Positions 40,254 to 51,808 of a DNA stretch of 64,000 nt are shown here, piece after piece (within the stretch, counting starts at the first letter, position 1; each line of letters begins with the position of its first letter). This DNA comes from Microvirga arvi (GTDB lineage Bacteria; Pseudomonadota; Alphaproteobacteria; Rhizobiales; Beijerinckiaceae): assembly GCF_016892765.1 (NCBI RefSeq), contig NZ_JAFEMD010000003.1, positions 151,249 to 215,248 on the forward strand, given 5' to 3'. Position numbers and translations under genes: made by a program. Below the pieces are notes generated by a model, which was not told the origin of the DNA, made no database searches, and saw nothing but the letters and a program-made list of their open reading frames with translations.

Positions 40254-40282
40254 TTGACGTTCGCGAGCATCGCGTCTATAAG
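40254..40282 (+). promoter_or_regulatory. sigma-70 promoter of rpsT
   Basis: TTGACG, 17-bp spacer, TATAAG. Transcription would start near 40289, giving a leader of about 118 nt before the rpsT ATG. Confidence 0.8.
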
Positions 40283-40293
40283 CCGCCTCACAT

Positions 40294-40316
40294 GAGCCCG
40301 CGCGTCCCGCGGGCTC
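40294..40316 (+). other. leader hairpin in the rpsT transcript
   Basis: A perfect 9-bp stem (GAGCCCGCG with CGCGGGCTC) around CGTCC sits at the very 5' end of the predicted rpsT mRNA, followed by TTCGGTTT. It may stabilise the mRNA or act as a weak attenuator. Confidence 0.55.
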
Positions 40317-40406
40317 TTCGGTTTCCATGCAATCAACCGATCGCTGCCGGAGCTCTCCTTAGGGCTTGAGCTTGGCCATCGGGATTTTAAAGAACGAGGA
40401 TGGGCC

Positions 40407-40673
40407 ATGGCCAACACCGTGTCCGCCAAGAAGATGACCCGCAAGATCGCGAAGCGCACCGCGATCAACAAGTCGCGTCGCAGCCGCATGCGGACCTTCG
40501 TCCGCAAGGTTGAAGAGGCAATCGCTTCCGGTAACCAGACCGAGGCTGCGGCGGCTCTGCGCGCTGCCGAGCCGGAGATGATGCGCGCGGCCCAGAAGGG
40601 CATCGTGCATAAGAACACCGCGTCGCGGAAGGTCTCGCGCCTGGCGAACCGCATCAAGACGCTGAGCGCTTAA
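40407..40673 (+). CDS. rpsT: 30S ribosomal protein S20
   Basis: Primary 16S rRNA-binding protein of 88 residues, mostly helical and very basic ([18 protein letters not shown]...). The [20 protein letters not shown] end is typical. GAGGA lies 7 nt before the ATG. It has its own promoter and terminator and lies upstream of dnaA, a conserved position in alphaproteobacteria. Confidence 0.97.
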   Translation: MANTVSAKKMTRKIAKRTAINKSRRSRMRTFVRKVEEAIASGNQTEAAAALRAAEPEMMRAAQKGIVHKNTASRKVSRLANRIKTLSA

Positions 40674-40712
40674 AACAGCAGCTCAGACAGCTGTCTTTAT
40701 CGCGTTGATCAG

Positions 40713-40737
40713 ACCCGGCCGAGAGGCCGGGTTTTTT
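40713..40737 (+). terminator. intrinsic terminator of rpsT
   Basis: Perfect 8-bp stem (ACCCGGCC with GGCCGGGT) around GAGA, followed by TTTTTT. Confidence 0.94.
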
Positions 40738-41454
40738 CATGTCCGATGTCGGATTCTACGCCAAAATTTTATCCACACGGGAGCTTGACTTTATCCCGGC
40801 CTGACGGGGTGAACGCTCCACAGCCCAGATTCAAACCGCACATAAAAGAACAAGATGCCTCAATAGCTTAGCAGGCAAAGCTTCGCGAAGCATCAGAATC
40901 ACCTCGCGAGTCGAGCCGAATCGGTTCTGAATCAAGGTTGCGCGAAAACTCTTTTTTCGGGCCTGCGCACAGGCTGTGATGACACAGTGAATCAGTTGAA
41001 GAGTCAGGACTTTAAAGCCCAGATTCAAAACCTGTGGACGAGGCTGTGAACGCACTCAGGAGGCTTTCAGGCGCTTGCGACTCGACTCAGGTCTGTTGCA
41101 CGCCCTGCCGCACCCTGTGTAAGGTCAATCTGCTTCAACGGCTCGCCGTTAAGTCATTCACTCAAAGCTCGAACTAGACACACCATGTGTGGGGATAAGC
41201 GGTTGTTTCATTCTCTCAAGAAGCAAGCGAAGACTCATCCTTTACCAAGGGGTAAACTCGATAGACCTTGAGTGAAGACGAAGGAGGTGGCAGCTGACGA
41301 TCATCTCCACTTAAAAGTGAAAAGATAATCTTTAGTACAATTGGGGGCGCCAAGTTTTGAATAACCTGTGAGGCATCTGTGCCTTGGTGTTCAAGACGGG
41401 TCATGCGTGGGGGTTTCCGACCTTAAGAAGGAGGGACCTCGTGGAGGAACATTG
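40738..41454. other. dnaA control region, candidate chromosome origin
   Basis: 717 bases without a gene and AT-richer than its flanks. It holds a perfect DnaA box (TTATCCACA, 40769-40777) and weaker ones, a 14-bp direct repeat (AGCCCAGATTCAAA at 40822 and 41016), the palindrome CACACCATGTGTG (41179-41191), and twelve GANTC sites between 40752 and 41236, where about two are expected. GANTC is the CcrM methylation site. A strong ribosome binding site (GGAGGAAC) closes the region. Whether it is oriC or only the dnaA promoter cannot be decided here. Confidence 0.6.
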
Positions 41455-42960
41455 ATGTATCGCAGCGAAGATCACCGCACCTTTGCCGCTCCCAGCGAGA
41501 ACGGCATGGAGGTTCCGGGCGAACAAACGGCCTCAGAGGTATGGTCGCGGGTCAAGCGTCGCCTTCGGGCCGAGCTGGGCGAGGATATCTTTGCCAGCTG
41601 GTTTGGACGCCTGGAGCTGGATTCGGTGGTCGAGGGCTGTGCTTATCTGACCGTTCCCACCCGCTTCCTGAAGAGCTGGATCGAGTCGCATTATGCCGAT
41701 CGGGTGCTGGCGCTTTACCGCTCCGAGACCGGCGATGTGGAGCGCGTCTCCATCGGCGTTCGCAGCACCCTCGGGCGCGACGCCACAGCCCTGCGCCGGG
41801 CCAGCGAAGCACCCCGCTCGGCCTCGCCAACCCCTACCATGGCAATGCCCAGCATGGCCGGAGAGGTCAAGTCTTCCTCCGCGGCGCCTTCACACGAAGA
41901 GCGTAGCGAGAATGGCGAACTCGGCGGTGCGCCGCTCGATTCCCGCCTGACCTTCGAGAGCTTCATCGTCGGCCGCTCCAACGCCCTCGCACACGCCGCG
42001 GCAGATCGCATTGCCCATGCTCAGAACGGCCAGGCGATCTACAACCCGCTTTATTTCCACGCGGGCGTCGGGCTTGGAAAAACGCATCTTCTCCATGCCA
42101 TCGGCCATGCGGTGCGCGCTCAAGGGCGCCGGGTCATCTATCTCACCGCCGACCGCTTCATGTACGGCTTCGTCGCCTCCCTGAAGGCGCAGACGTCGCT
42201 CGCCTTCAAGGAGCGCCTGCGCGGCATAGACCTGCTCATCATCGACGACGTGCAGTTCATCCAGGGCAAGCAGATCCAGCAGGAATTCGGCCACACCCTC
42301 AATGCTCTCATCGATGCGGGCCGCCAGATCGTGATCGCCGCCGACCGTCCGCCGGCGGATCTGGAGAACCTCGACGAGCGGGTGCGCTCGCGCCTGGCCG
42401 GTGGGCTCGTGGTCGAGGTGAGCGCCCTCGACGAGGCCCTGCGCACCTCGATCCTCACCACGCGCATCGAAGGCCTGAAGGCGATCCATCCCACCTTCGA
42501 GGTGGGGCCGAACGTGATCGCCTATGTGGCCCGCGCCATCACGGCCAACGGGCGCGACCTCGAAGGCGCCGTGAACCGCCTGCTGGCGCACGCGACGCTC
42601 ACCGGCTCGGCCATCACGCTGGAAACCGCCGAGACCGCGATCCGCGACCTCGTGCGCAACCGGGAGCCCAAGCGGGTCAAGATCGAGGACATCCAGAAGC
42701 TGGTGGCCTCGCGCTACAACGTCTCCCGCTCCGACATCCTCTCGGAGCGCCGCACCGCCGCCGTGGTACGCCCGCGCCAGATCGCCATGTACCTGTCCAA
42801 GGTGCTCACCCTGCGCTCCCTGCCCGAGATCGGCCGCCGCTTCGGCGGGCGCGACCACACCACGGTGCTCCACGCGGTGCGCAAGATCGAGAAGGCCTTA
42901 GGCGAGGATCACGCGCTCTCCGACGAGGTCGAACTCCTCAAGCGGATGCTGCAGGAATAG
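41455..42960 (+). CDS. dnaA: chromosomal replication initiator protein DnaA
   Basis: Replication initiator of 501 residues. Domain I reads [23 protein letters not shown]; domain III has Walker [12 protein letters not shown] near residues 201-211 and Walker [10 protein letters not shown]; domain IV ends in the DNA-binding signature [17 protein letters not shown]. The linker of domain II is rich in Ser, Ala and Pro. The ATG at 41455 is preceded by GGAGGAAC; the open frame continues 29 codons upstream without similarity. dnaN follows 139 bp downstream. Confidence 0.97.
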   Translation: MYRSEDHRTFAAPSENGMEVPGEQTASEVWSRVKRRLRAELGEDIFASWFGRLELDSVVEGCAYLTVPTRFLKSWIESHYADRVLALYRSETGDVERVSIGVRSTLGRDATALRRASEAPRSASPTPTMAMPSMAGEVKSSSAAPSHEERSENGELGGAPLDSRLTFESFIVGRSNALAHAAADRIAHAQNGQAIYNPLYFHAGVGLGKTHLLHAIGHAVRAQGRRVIYLTADRFMYGFVASLKAQTSLAFKERLRGIDLLIIDDVQFIQGKQIQQEFGHTLNALIDAGRQIVIAADRPPADLENLDERVRSRLAGGLVVEVSALDEALRTSILTTRIEGLKAIHPTFEVGPNVIAYVARAITANGRDLEGAVNRLLAHATLTGSAITLETAETAIRDLVRNREPKRVKIEDIQKLVASRYNVSRSDILSERRTAAVVRPRQIAMYLSKVLTLRSLPEIGRRFGGRDHTTVLHAVRKIEKALGEDHALSDEVELLKRMLQE

Positions 42961-43099
42961 GACGACCGAGGCCGGGAGAGCCCCCGGCCTTGCTTTCTCC
43001 GGCGACAAAAGCCAATCTTGCTGCCCTGCTTGTCCTGCACGAGGCTGAACTCGCTCGGGTCCGAGCCAAGAATTTCACCGAAACCGGGTGTCGAAGGTT

Positions 43100-44218
43100 A
43101 TGAGAGTTACCGTTGAGCGCGCCGCTCTGCTGAAGGCGCTGGGGCACGTGCACCGCGTCGTCGAGCGCCGCAACACCATTCCGATCCTGTCCAACGTCCT
43201 GCTGCGGGCGGACGACGGCGCCTTGCGCCTCAAGGCCACCGACCTCGACATCGAGGTGACGGAGACGATCCCCGCCGACATCACGGAGGCCGGCTCCACG
43301 ACGGTTCCGGCCTACATGATCTACGACATCGTGCGAAAACTCCCAGATGGGGCGCAGGTCTCGCTCGAGATGACCCCCGACATGGGCCAGATGCAGATCC
43401 GCTCCGGCCGCGCTCGCTTCATGCTGCAGGCCCTGCCCGAAAGCGACTTCCCGGATCTCGCCGCCGGCGACCTGCCGAACCGCTTCACGCTGCCGGCCGC
43501 CGACCTCAAGCGCCTGATCGAGAAGACCCAGTTCGCGATCTCGACGGAGGAGACGCGCTACTACCTCAACGGCATCTATCTCCACACCCTCGATGCGGGC
43601 GGCACCATTGTCATGCGCGCGGTCGCCACCGACGGCCACCGCCTCGCCCGGGTCGAGATCCCGGCGCCGAACGGCTCGGAGGGCATGCCTGGCGTGATCG
43701 TGCCGCGCAAGGCCGTGGCCGAGATCGTCAAGCTCGTCGAGGACGGCTCGGAGAACGTCACCGTCGAACTGTCCTCCGCCAAGGTGCGGCTGACCTTCGA
43801 GGGGGTGGTGCTGACCTCCAAGCTCATCGACGGAACCTTCCCCGATTATCAGCGGGTCATCCCGGCCGGGAACGACAAGGTCCTCGTGGTCGAGCGTGCC
43901 GATTTCTCCAAGGCGGTGGACCGCGTCTCCACCATCTCGTCGGAGCGCGGCCGCGCCGTGAAGCTGGCCTTGGGCGACGGGCGGCTGACGCTCACCGTCA
44001 ACAACCCGGATTCGGGCAGCGCGACGGAAGAGCTCGAGGTCGATTACGATGCGGCGCCGATCGATATCGGCTTCAACGCCCGCTACCTTCTCGACATCGC
44101 AAGCCAGCTCGACGGCGACACCGCTCTGTTCAAGCTTGCCGACCCCGGCTCCCCCACCATCGTCCAGGACCGCGAAGGCGCCTCCGCGCTCTACGTCCTG
44201 ATGCCGATGCGGGTGTAA
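43100..44218 (+). CDS. dnaN: DNA polymerase III subunit beta (sliding clamp)
   Basis: Ring-shaped processivity clamp of 372 residues with three clamp folds. It opens MRVTVERAALLKALGHVHRVVE and includes RRNTIPILSNVLL, ATDGHRLAR and the C-terminal YVLMPMRV. The ATG at 43100 was taken from family length; a GTG four codons earlier (43088) is the alternative. It lies between dnaA and recF, although an extra small gene now separates it from recF. Confidence 0.97.
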   Translation: MRVTVERAALLKALGHVHRVVERRNTIPILSNVLLRADDGALRLKATDLDIEVTETIPADITEAGSTTVPAYMIYDIVRKLPDGAQVSLEMTPDMGQMQIRSGRARFMLQALPESDFPDLAAGDLPNRFTLPAADLKRLIEKTQFAISTEETRYYLNGIYLHTLDAGGTIVMRAVATDGHRLARVEIPAPNGSEGMPGVIVPRKAVAEIVKLVEDGSENVTVELSSAKVRLTFEGVVLTSKLIDGTFPDYQRVIPAGNDKVLVVERADFSKAVDRVSTISSERGRAVKLALGDGRLTLTVNNPDSGSATEELEVDYDAAPIDIGFNARYLLDIASQLDGDTALFKLADPGSPTIVQDREGASALYVLMPMRV

Positions 44219-44372
44219 ACACAGCATGTTCCCTCCACGTTAGGGGAGGGAACAGCATAGCCATCCTGTCACATGACCATAGGACCTCGCGCTGAGATTG
44301 ACCTGTCCGCTCGACAAAGGTAACTTTATAATAAATCACCTTTAGTCGAGCTGTGACGGGACTCTGAGCCCG

Positions 44373-44789
44373 ATGTCGATCAACAAAATACGCTTCCGAC
44401 GAATCGCGTTCCCGGTCGCTATGCTTGTCATGGTTTGGGTGAAGCTGTTCGAAGACTTCGGCTATAAACTACCCGACCCTACAGGGCTTGTGCTCGCAAC
44501 ACTGCTCTTAGGGCTGGTGTTATGGGCTCTGCCTCTCCCTCAGTTCGTAGGGGCGGCTGAGCAAAGCAGGCGCAAATTGATACTCATTCTCGGCCTGTTT
44601 CTTACTCCGGCGGTTCTGTACCTCATTGCAATGATAGCAATCGGCGACAGGCTAGGCTTGAGTAGCTCCCAGGCGTGGCAACTTGGGCTTGCGATCTCAG
44701 CCACTCCCGTGTTCACCTTCGTGGTGTGGGAAGGCCTGCGCGCCAACGAGCACCATTCAGCCCCATGCGATAACCGGGATCAGGACTGA
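44373..44789 (+). CDS. hypothetical small membrane protein
   Basis: A 138-residue protein I do not recognise, with three to four hydrophobic segments (about 12-30, 40-58, 68-88 and 102-120). The tail is polar (NEHHSAPCDNRDQD). The ribosome binding site is weak. GC content is clearly lower than in dnaN and recF, and it interrupts the usual dnaN-recF adjacency, so it is probably an insertion. Confidence 0.6.
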   Translation: MSINKIRFRRIAFPVAMLVMVWVKLFEDFGYKLPDPTGLVLATLLLGLVLWALPLPQFVGAAEQSRRKLILILGLFLTPAVLYLIAMIAIGDRLGLSSSQAWQLGLAISATPVFTFVVWEGLRANEHHSAPCDNRDQD

Positions 44790-44841
44790 TCGAGTCCGTC
44801 CCGCTTGATCTTTCGCGCCCGCTCCTGAATGAAGGGGGCGC

Positions 44842-46023
44842 ATGTCCTCCGCCCCCCTCGCCGCTTCCCGAATCGCCCGTCTGATCCTCCAGGATTTCCG
44901 CACCTATGCGAGCCTGGACCTCACCGTCTCGCGCCCGCTCGTGGCGCTGGTCGGCGAGAACGGCGCCGGCAAGACCAATGTGCTGGAGGCGATCTCCCTC
45001 TTCATGCCGGGCCGGGGCCTGAGGCGTGCGGAGCTCGCCGAGATGGCGCGCAACGAAGGGCCGGGCTCCTTCGCCGTGTCCGTCACCCTCGACGCGCCTT
45101 ACGGCGAGCACCGGCTTGGTACGGGCATCGAGCATCAGAATGAAGGCTCCCGCGCCTCGCGGGAAGGGTCCCGTGCCTCACGGGTCTGCCGCATCGACGG
45201 CATGCCGGCCTCCTCGCCCACGGCCTTTGCCGAGTACCTGCGTATCGTCTGGCTCACCCCCGATCTCGATGCCCTGTTCCGCGGCCCCGCCGGCGACCGG
45301 CGGCGCTTTCTCGACCGGCTCGTGCTCGCCGTGGATGCGGAGCACGGCACGCGGGTGAATGCGCTCGAGCGGGCGCTGCGCTCGCGCAATCGCGTGCTGG
45401 AGGAGAACCCTGACGACCGTCTCTGGCTCGACGCGCTCGAGCGCGAGGTGGCGGAACTCGCCATCGCGGTCGCAGCCGCCCGCCGCGAGACGGTGGAGCG
45501 CCTCGCGGCCCTGATCCTGGAGACCCGTGAGGAGGATTCCCCCTTCCCCTTCGCCACGATGGGCTTGGAGGGCGACCTCGATACCTTGGTGGCCACCTTG
45601 CCCGCCGTCGACGCCGAGGACCGCTACCGGGCGATTCTGCGCGAGTACCGGCCGCGCGATCGGGCCGCCGGACGCACCCTCGTCGGGCCACAAGCGTCCG
45701 ATCTGCTTGTGCGGCACGGTCCCAAGGACATCCCGGCCAGCACCGCCTCCACCGGCGAGCAGAAGGCGCTCCTCATCGGCCTCGTGCTCGCCCATGCGCA
45801 GCTCGTCGCCAGCATGAGCGGCATTGCCCCCTTCGTGCTGCTCGACGAGGTCGCGGCCCATCTCGACCCCCGCCGCCGCGCCGGCCTCTTCGCGGCGCTC
45901 GAATCCCTCGGCGGACAGGTCTGGATGACCGGAGCGGACCCGAGCCTCTTTGCCGAGCTCCAGGGCCGAGCCGACGTGCTGCAGGTCTCCCCTGGCGTGA
46001 TCGAACCCATTACAACAGCTTAG
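44842..46023 (+). CDS. recF: DNA replication/repair protein RecF
   Basis: SMC-like ATPase of 393 residues that helps load RecA at gaps. Walker A is VGENGAGKTNVLEA near residues 37-50, the signature helix is STGEQKALL, and Walker B is FVLLDEVAAHLD. A perfect seven-residue tandem (EGSRASR twice; 45142-45162 and 45163-45183) lies in the lobe domain, probably an in-frame 21-nt duplication. AAGGGGG precedes the ATG. Confidence 0.95.
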   Translation: MSSAPLAASRIARLILQDFRTYASLDLTVSRPLVALVGENGAGKTNVLEAISLFMPGRGLRRAELAEMARNEGPGSFAVSVTLDAPYGEHRLGTGIEHQNEGSRASREGSRASRVCRIDGMPASSPTAFAEYLRIVWLTPDLDALFRGPAGDRRRFLDRLVLAVDAEHGTRVNALERALRSRNRVLEENPDDRLWLDALEREVAELAIAVAAARRETVERLAALILETREEDSPFPFATMGLEGDLDTLVATLPAVDAEDRYRAILREYRPRDRAAGRTLVGPQASDLLVRHGPKDIPASTASTGEQKALLIGLVLAHAQLVASMSGIAPFVLLDEVAAHLDPRRRAGLFAALESLGGQVWMTGADPSLFAELQGRADVLQVSPGVIEPITTA

Positions 46024-46089
46024 TGGTGCTGCAGGCCTGACGGCGCTATGGTGAGCGGCAATGTCGTCCCCCATCTCCGTTTGAGAATC

Positions 46090-46704
46090 ATGGATCCCGC
46101 AGGCCTTCTGCTCTTCTCCTCCGCCCTCTTCATCGCCGCCGCTTCGCCGGGGCCGGGCATTGCCGCCATCGTGGCGCGGGTCCTGGGGCGTGGCCCGAAG
46201 GGGGCCGTGGCGTTCAGCATCGGGGTGGCTTTGGGCGACGTGGTGTGGCTGTCCTTCGCGATCCTGGGGCTCGCCGCTCTCGCCCAGACTTTCCACGGGG
46301 TGTTCCTGGTCATCAAGTATCTGGGCGCGGCTTATCTCCTGTACATCGCCTACAAGCTCTGGACGGCCCCTGCGACGCACCATGAGCTTGAGGCGAACGT
46401 GAAGGCGGAGCATCCGGCCAAGCTCTTTCTCGCCGGCCTTGCCGTGACCATGGGAAACCCGAAGGTCATGGTGTTCTACCTTGCCCTGCTGCCGACCTTC
46501 ATTGACCTGACGCAGATCACGATGCTGGGCTTCGCCGAACTCGCCCTGGCGGCTCTGACCGTGCTGGGCGTGGTCTTTGCCGGCTATATCGCCCTCGCCG
46601 CCCGTGCGCGCCGGCTCTTCACCAGCCCCCGGGCCATCCGCATCCTCAACCGAACCACCGGCACGGTCATGGCGGGCGCGGCGGCGGCTGTGGCAGCGCG
46701 CTGA
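46090..46704 (+). CDS. LysE/RhtB family amino acid exporter
   Basis: Inner membrane exporter of 204 residues with about six helices. The family opening ASPGPGIAAIVARVLGRGPKGAVAFSIGVALGD and the later KYLGAAYLLYIAYKLW and GNPKVMVFYLALLP are clear. The start MDPAGLLLFSS was preferred over an ATG 14 codons earlier. Substrate is unknown (threonine, homoserine and lysine are known for relatives). It is inserted between recF and gyrB. Confidence 0.92.
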   Translation: MDPAGLLLFSSALFIAAASPGPGIAAIVARVLGRGPKGAVAFSIGVALGDVVWLSFAILGLAALAQTFHGVFLVIKYLGAAYLLYIAYKLWTAPATHHELEANVKAEHPAKLFLAGLAVTMGNPKVMVFYLALLPTFIDLTQITMLGFAELALAALTVLGVVFAGYIALAARARRLFTSPRAIRILNRTTGTVMAGAAAAVAAR

Positions 46705-46849
46705 GCGCCGATTCTGGGCCTGAGGCAAAGAACCGCCCCTGAGACAACCCGATCCGGCAGTTTTTGGTGGATTTTTCGGCCGCTTTTCACGCGCGCGTAG
46801 GCGCGTGGGGGTGAAATTTCAACCATTCATCCCTAAATAACTGATCTGA

Positions 46850-49330
<2,481 letters not shown>

Positions 49331-49375
49331 AAGTTCTCTCCGGATGCGGGCCCGTCTCGCATCCGGAAACTCGCC

Positions 49376-50755
49376 TCACGACACAGGCTTCAGATCCCCC
49401 AGGATTGTTGGAATCAGCTCCGAGACTGTTGGGTGGATGGGGACCGCCCATTGCAGGGTGGGATAATCCACTCCGGCATTCATCATGTCGAGAATGCCAT
49501 GAATGGCCTCATCGCCATTCACGCCCAGGATGGCGGCGCCGAGTATCTTCTGGCTCTCGGCATCGACGACAATCTTCATGAAGCCCTTCGTTTCATCCTT
49601 CTCGATCGCGCGCCCGACCCGCGTCATTGGGCGTTTGGAGATGAGCAGCCTGCGGCCTGTCTTGCGCGCATCCGTCTCAGACATCCCAACGCGGCCAAGC
49701 GGCGGATCGATATAGAGGGCATAGCCCGGTAGCCTGTGGCTGACCCGACGAGACGCACCCTCAAGAAGATTGGCGGCGACGATCTCGTAATCGTTATAGG
49801 CCGTGTGCGTGAAGGCGCCGCGACCGTTGCAATCGCCCAAGGCCCAGATGCCGGACACATTCGTCGCCAGCGTATCATCGACGATGATATTGCCCCGTGC
49901 ATCGACGGCAACGCCTGCCTTGTCGAGACCGAGATCGTCCGTGTTAGGGCGGCGGCCGACCGCGAGCAGCACGTGCGAGCCGACCACTACCGGATCGCCT
50001 GAGGTGCAGTCGACATCGACCGCCACGCCGTCCGCATGCGGCTTGAAGCCGATGCAGGTGGCGTTGGTGCGAACGGTAAGGCCCTCGTCCGTGAGGATGT
50101 CGCGGATGGCCTCAGAGACATCCTCATCCTCACGGGAAATCAGGCGCGGCCCCTTCTCGACCACTGTCACCTCGGCTCCGAAGCGACGGTACATCTGCGC
50201 GAATTCGAGACCGATGTAGCTGCCGCCGACAACGACCAGATGTCTTGGGACGACATCGAGCTGCAGGATCGAGGTGTTGGTGAGATACTGAACGGCATCG
50301 ACGCCCGGCATGTCGGGAATGTTCGCACGACCACCCACATTGAGAAAGATGCGCGGCGCCGTGATGAATGTATCGCCTACGCGAATGGTATCCGGCCCTT
50401 CAAAGCGGGCGTGTCCTTGGATGACGGTGAGCCCGTCCAGGCTGCGCAGCGAGGTCTCCACGTTTTGTCGGGCATTGGTCGAGACCTTGTCGGCGCGGGC
50501 TTTGACCTTCTTCATGTCGATCGCGACCGGTCCACCGAGCGCGATCCCGTAATCCGCTCCCCTTCGCGCGAGATGCGCCGCATAGGCGCTCGCCACCAGC
50601 GTCTTGGTCGGCATGCAGCCGGTATTGACGCAGGTTCCGCCAAAAAGCTTGCGCTCGACGATGGCAACCTTCATGCCCGCCGCGACCAGCCGTCCAGCAA
50701 GCGTCGGCCCCGCCTGCCCGGCGCCGACGACGATGGCATCGAAGACTTGCGTCAT
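49376..50755 (-). CDS. FAD-dependent pyridine nucleotide-disulfide oxidoreductase (MerA-like)
   Basis: A 459-residue flavoprotein with the FAD loop VVGAGQAGPTLA, the redox pair C42-C47 in GGTCVNTGCMPTKTL, the NAD(P)H loop VVGGSYIGLEFA, ALGDCNGRGAFTHTA, and the C-terminal base in IHPTVSE. It resembles mercuric reductase but lacks both the N-terminal metal-binding domain and the C-terminal cysteine pair, so the substrate is probably not Hg(II). Its ATG overlaps the DUF4126 stop. GGAG lies before the ATG. Confidence 0.9.
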   Translation of the reverse strand: MTQVFDAIVVGAGQAGPTLAGRLVAAGMKVAIVERKLFGGTCVNTGCMPTKTLVASAYAAHLARRGADYGIALGGPVAIDMKKVKARADKVSTNARQNVETSLRSLDGLTVIQGHARFEGPDTIRVGDTFITAPRIFLNVGGRANIPDMPGVDAVQYLTNTSILQLDVVPRHLVVVGGSYIGLEFAQMYRRFGAEVTVVEKGPRLISREDEDVSEAIRDILTDEGLTVRTNATCIGFKPHADGVAVDVDCTSGDPVVVGSHVLLAVGRRPNTDDLGLDKAGVAVDARGNIIVDDTLATNVSGIWALGDCNGRGAFTHTAYNDYEIVAANLLEGASRRVSHRLPGYALYIDPPLGRVGMSETDARKTGRRLLISKRPMTRVGRAIEKDETKGFMKIVVDAESQKILGAAILGVNGDEAIHGILDMMNAGVDYPTLQWAVPIHPTVSELIPTILGDLKPVS

Positions 50756-51216
50756 GGCAGCGCTCCTACGATCAACACGGCTCCAAGGATCGCGACCGCG
50801 TCCTCGGTCAGGGCGGCGGTTCGGTCCTTGCCAAAGGCGGCAGCCAGGCGCGCCCGGCCTTCCGCTCCGCCGAGCGTGCCGATGATACCGCCCAGCGCTC
50901 CGGCGACGAGGCCGCCGAGCAAGGAGCCGCTCTGTGCCGCAATGGCTGCGCCGCACAGGGCGCCGACGATGATTCTCGTTGCAAACGGCATCAGCGTCTT
51001 GCGGCTCGGCGTGGTGGGAAGCTGGTCGCCGATCAATTCTCCGATGGCGAGAACCGTCATGATCCACGGCGTCCAGCGATAGCCTAGAAGGGCGAGCCAG
51101 GTTCCATCGAGGTTGAGCAGGCCGAGATACGCTGCCCAGCTGATGGCTGCGGGAGCGGTCATCGCGCGCAGGCCGGCGACCACTCCGATCAGAAGCGCCA
51201 ACACATAAAGGACCAT
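50752..51216 (-). CDS. DUF4126 family membrane protein
   Basis: A 154-residue membrane protein with about four hydrophobic segments, opening VLYVLALLIGVVAGLRAMTAPAAISWAA, which matches the DUF4126 family. Glycine-rich helices (GGLVAGALGGIIGTLGGA) fill the second half. GGCGGAG precedes the ATG. It overlaps the oxidoreductase gene by 4 bp and is probably translated with it. Function unknown. Confidence 0.8.
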   Translation of the reverse strand: MVLYVLALLIGVVAGLRAMTAPAAISWAAYLGLLNLDGTWLALLGYRWTPWIMTVLAIGELIGDQLPTTPSRKTLMPFATRIIVGALCGAAIAAQSGSLLGGLVAGALGGIIGTLGGAEGRARLAAAFGKDRTAALTEDAVAILGAVLIVGALP

Positions 51217-51242
51217 CGCTCCGCCTCGTGCTTCTGCTCAGG

Positions 51243-51265
51243 GTGCCTGCCCGAGGCACTTTTTT
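51243..51265 (+). terminator. plus-strand terminator-like hairpin upstream of DUF4126
   Basis: GTGCCT pairs with AGGCAC around GCCCG, followed by TTTTTT on the plus strand. No plus-strand gene precedes it, so it would only stop antisense transcription; in the DUF4126 mRNA it would be a leader hairpin. Confidence 0.4.
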
Positions 51266-51392
51266 CAATCCTCTACGGAAGAGATAAGCAGCTGCGGGCG
51301 TCTCCCGATCGATCATAGGCGTCGCTTAACAGGCAGAGGTGATTCTGAACATGGAATGATCCTCGCACGTAATTGTAAGAGTTGGTCGAGCG

Positions 51393-51803
51393 CTAGCGCA
51401 GCAGGGCCCTGATCCGTGGATCGCGCAGCCAGAGCCCGGCCCACCGGGCGATGCCGATATAGACCCCGAACAGGACATGGCTGAAGAGCGGGCTGCCAAC
51501 CCGCACATGGGTGGCAACCGCGCCGCCGAGATAGGCGGTGATCAGGATCGCTCCCTGGAGCGCGGTTCGCGGGTAGACATTGAGCAAGGCGGAGGCGATG
51601 AGCACGACGCCAAGGGCTCGCCACGTGGCAGCATCCGTCGGCCAGCCGAGCGGGATGACCGTATCGATCACCACCTGAAGCGGTATCAGCTTGATGGCGC
51701 CGTCGAACAGGAGGAAAAGGGCGACCAGACTGCTCAAGGCACGTCCGATCCAAACATAAGCGCCGCTTGTTGCGCCGGCCGCTGCCGTTGCCGTGTGTGA
51801 CAT
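51393..51803 (-). CDS. DoxX-like family membrane protein
   Basis: A 136-residue protein with four membrane helices. ALSSLVALFLLFDGAIKLI and the segment GAILITAYLGGAVATHVRVG are characteristic of DoxX-like proteins. The start MSHTATAAAG lies 6 nt after the VOC gene's stop and has no clear ribosome binding site, so translation may be coupled. Role unknown; relatives are linked to redox or quinone chemistry at the membrane. Confidence 0.82.
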   Translation of the reverse strand: MSHTATAAAGATSGAYVWIGRALSSLVALFLLFDGAIKLIPLQVVIDTVIPLGWPTDAATWRALGVVLIASALLNVYPRTALQGAILITAYLGGAVATHVRVGSPLFSHVLFGVYIGIARWAGLWLRDPRIRALLR

Positions 51804-51808
51804 CGTGG

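Noticed and set aside
49376..50755. Mercury resistance by the MerA-like flavoprotein
   Set aside because: The N-terminal heavy-metal domain and the C-terminal vicinal cysteines are absent and no other mer gene is nearby.
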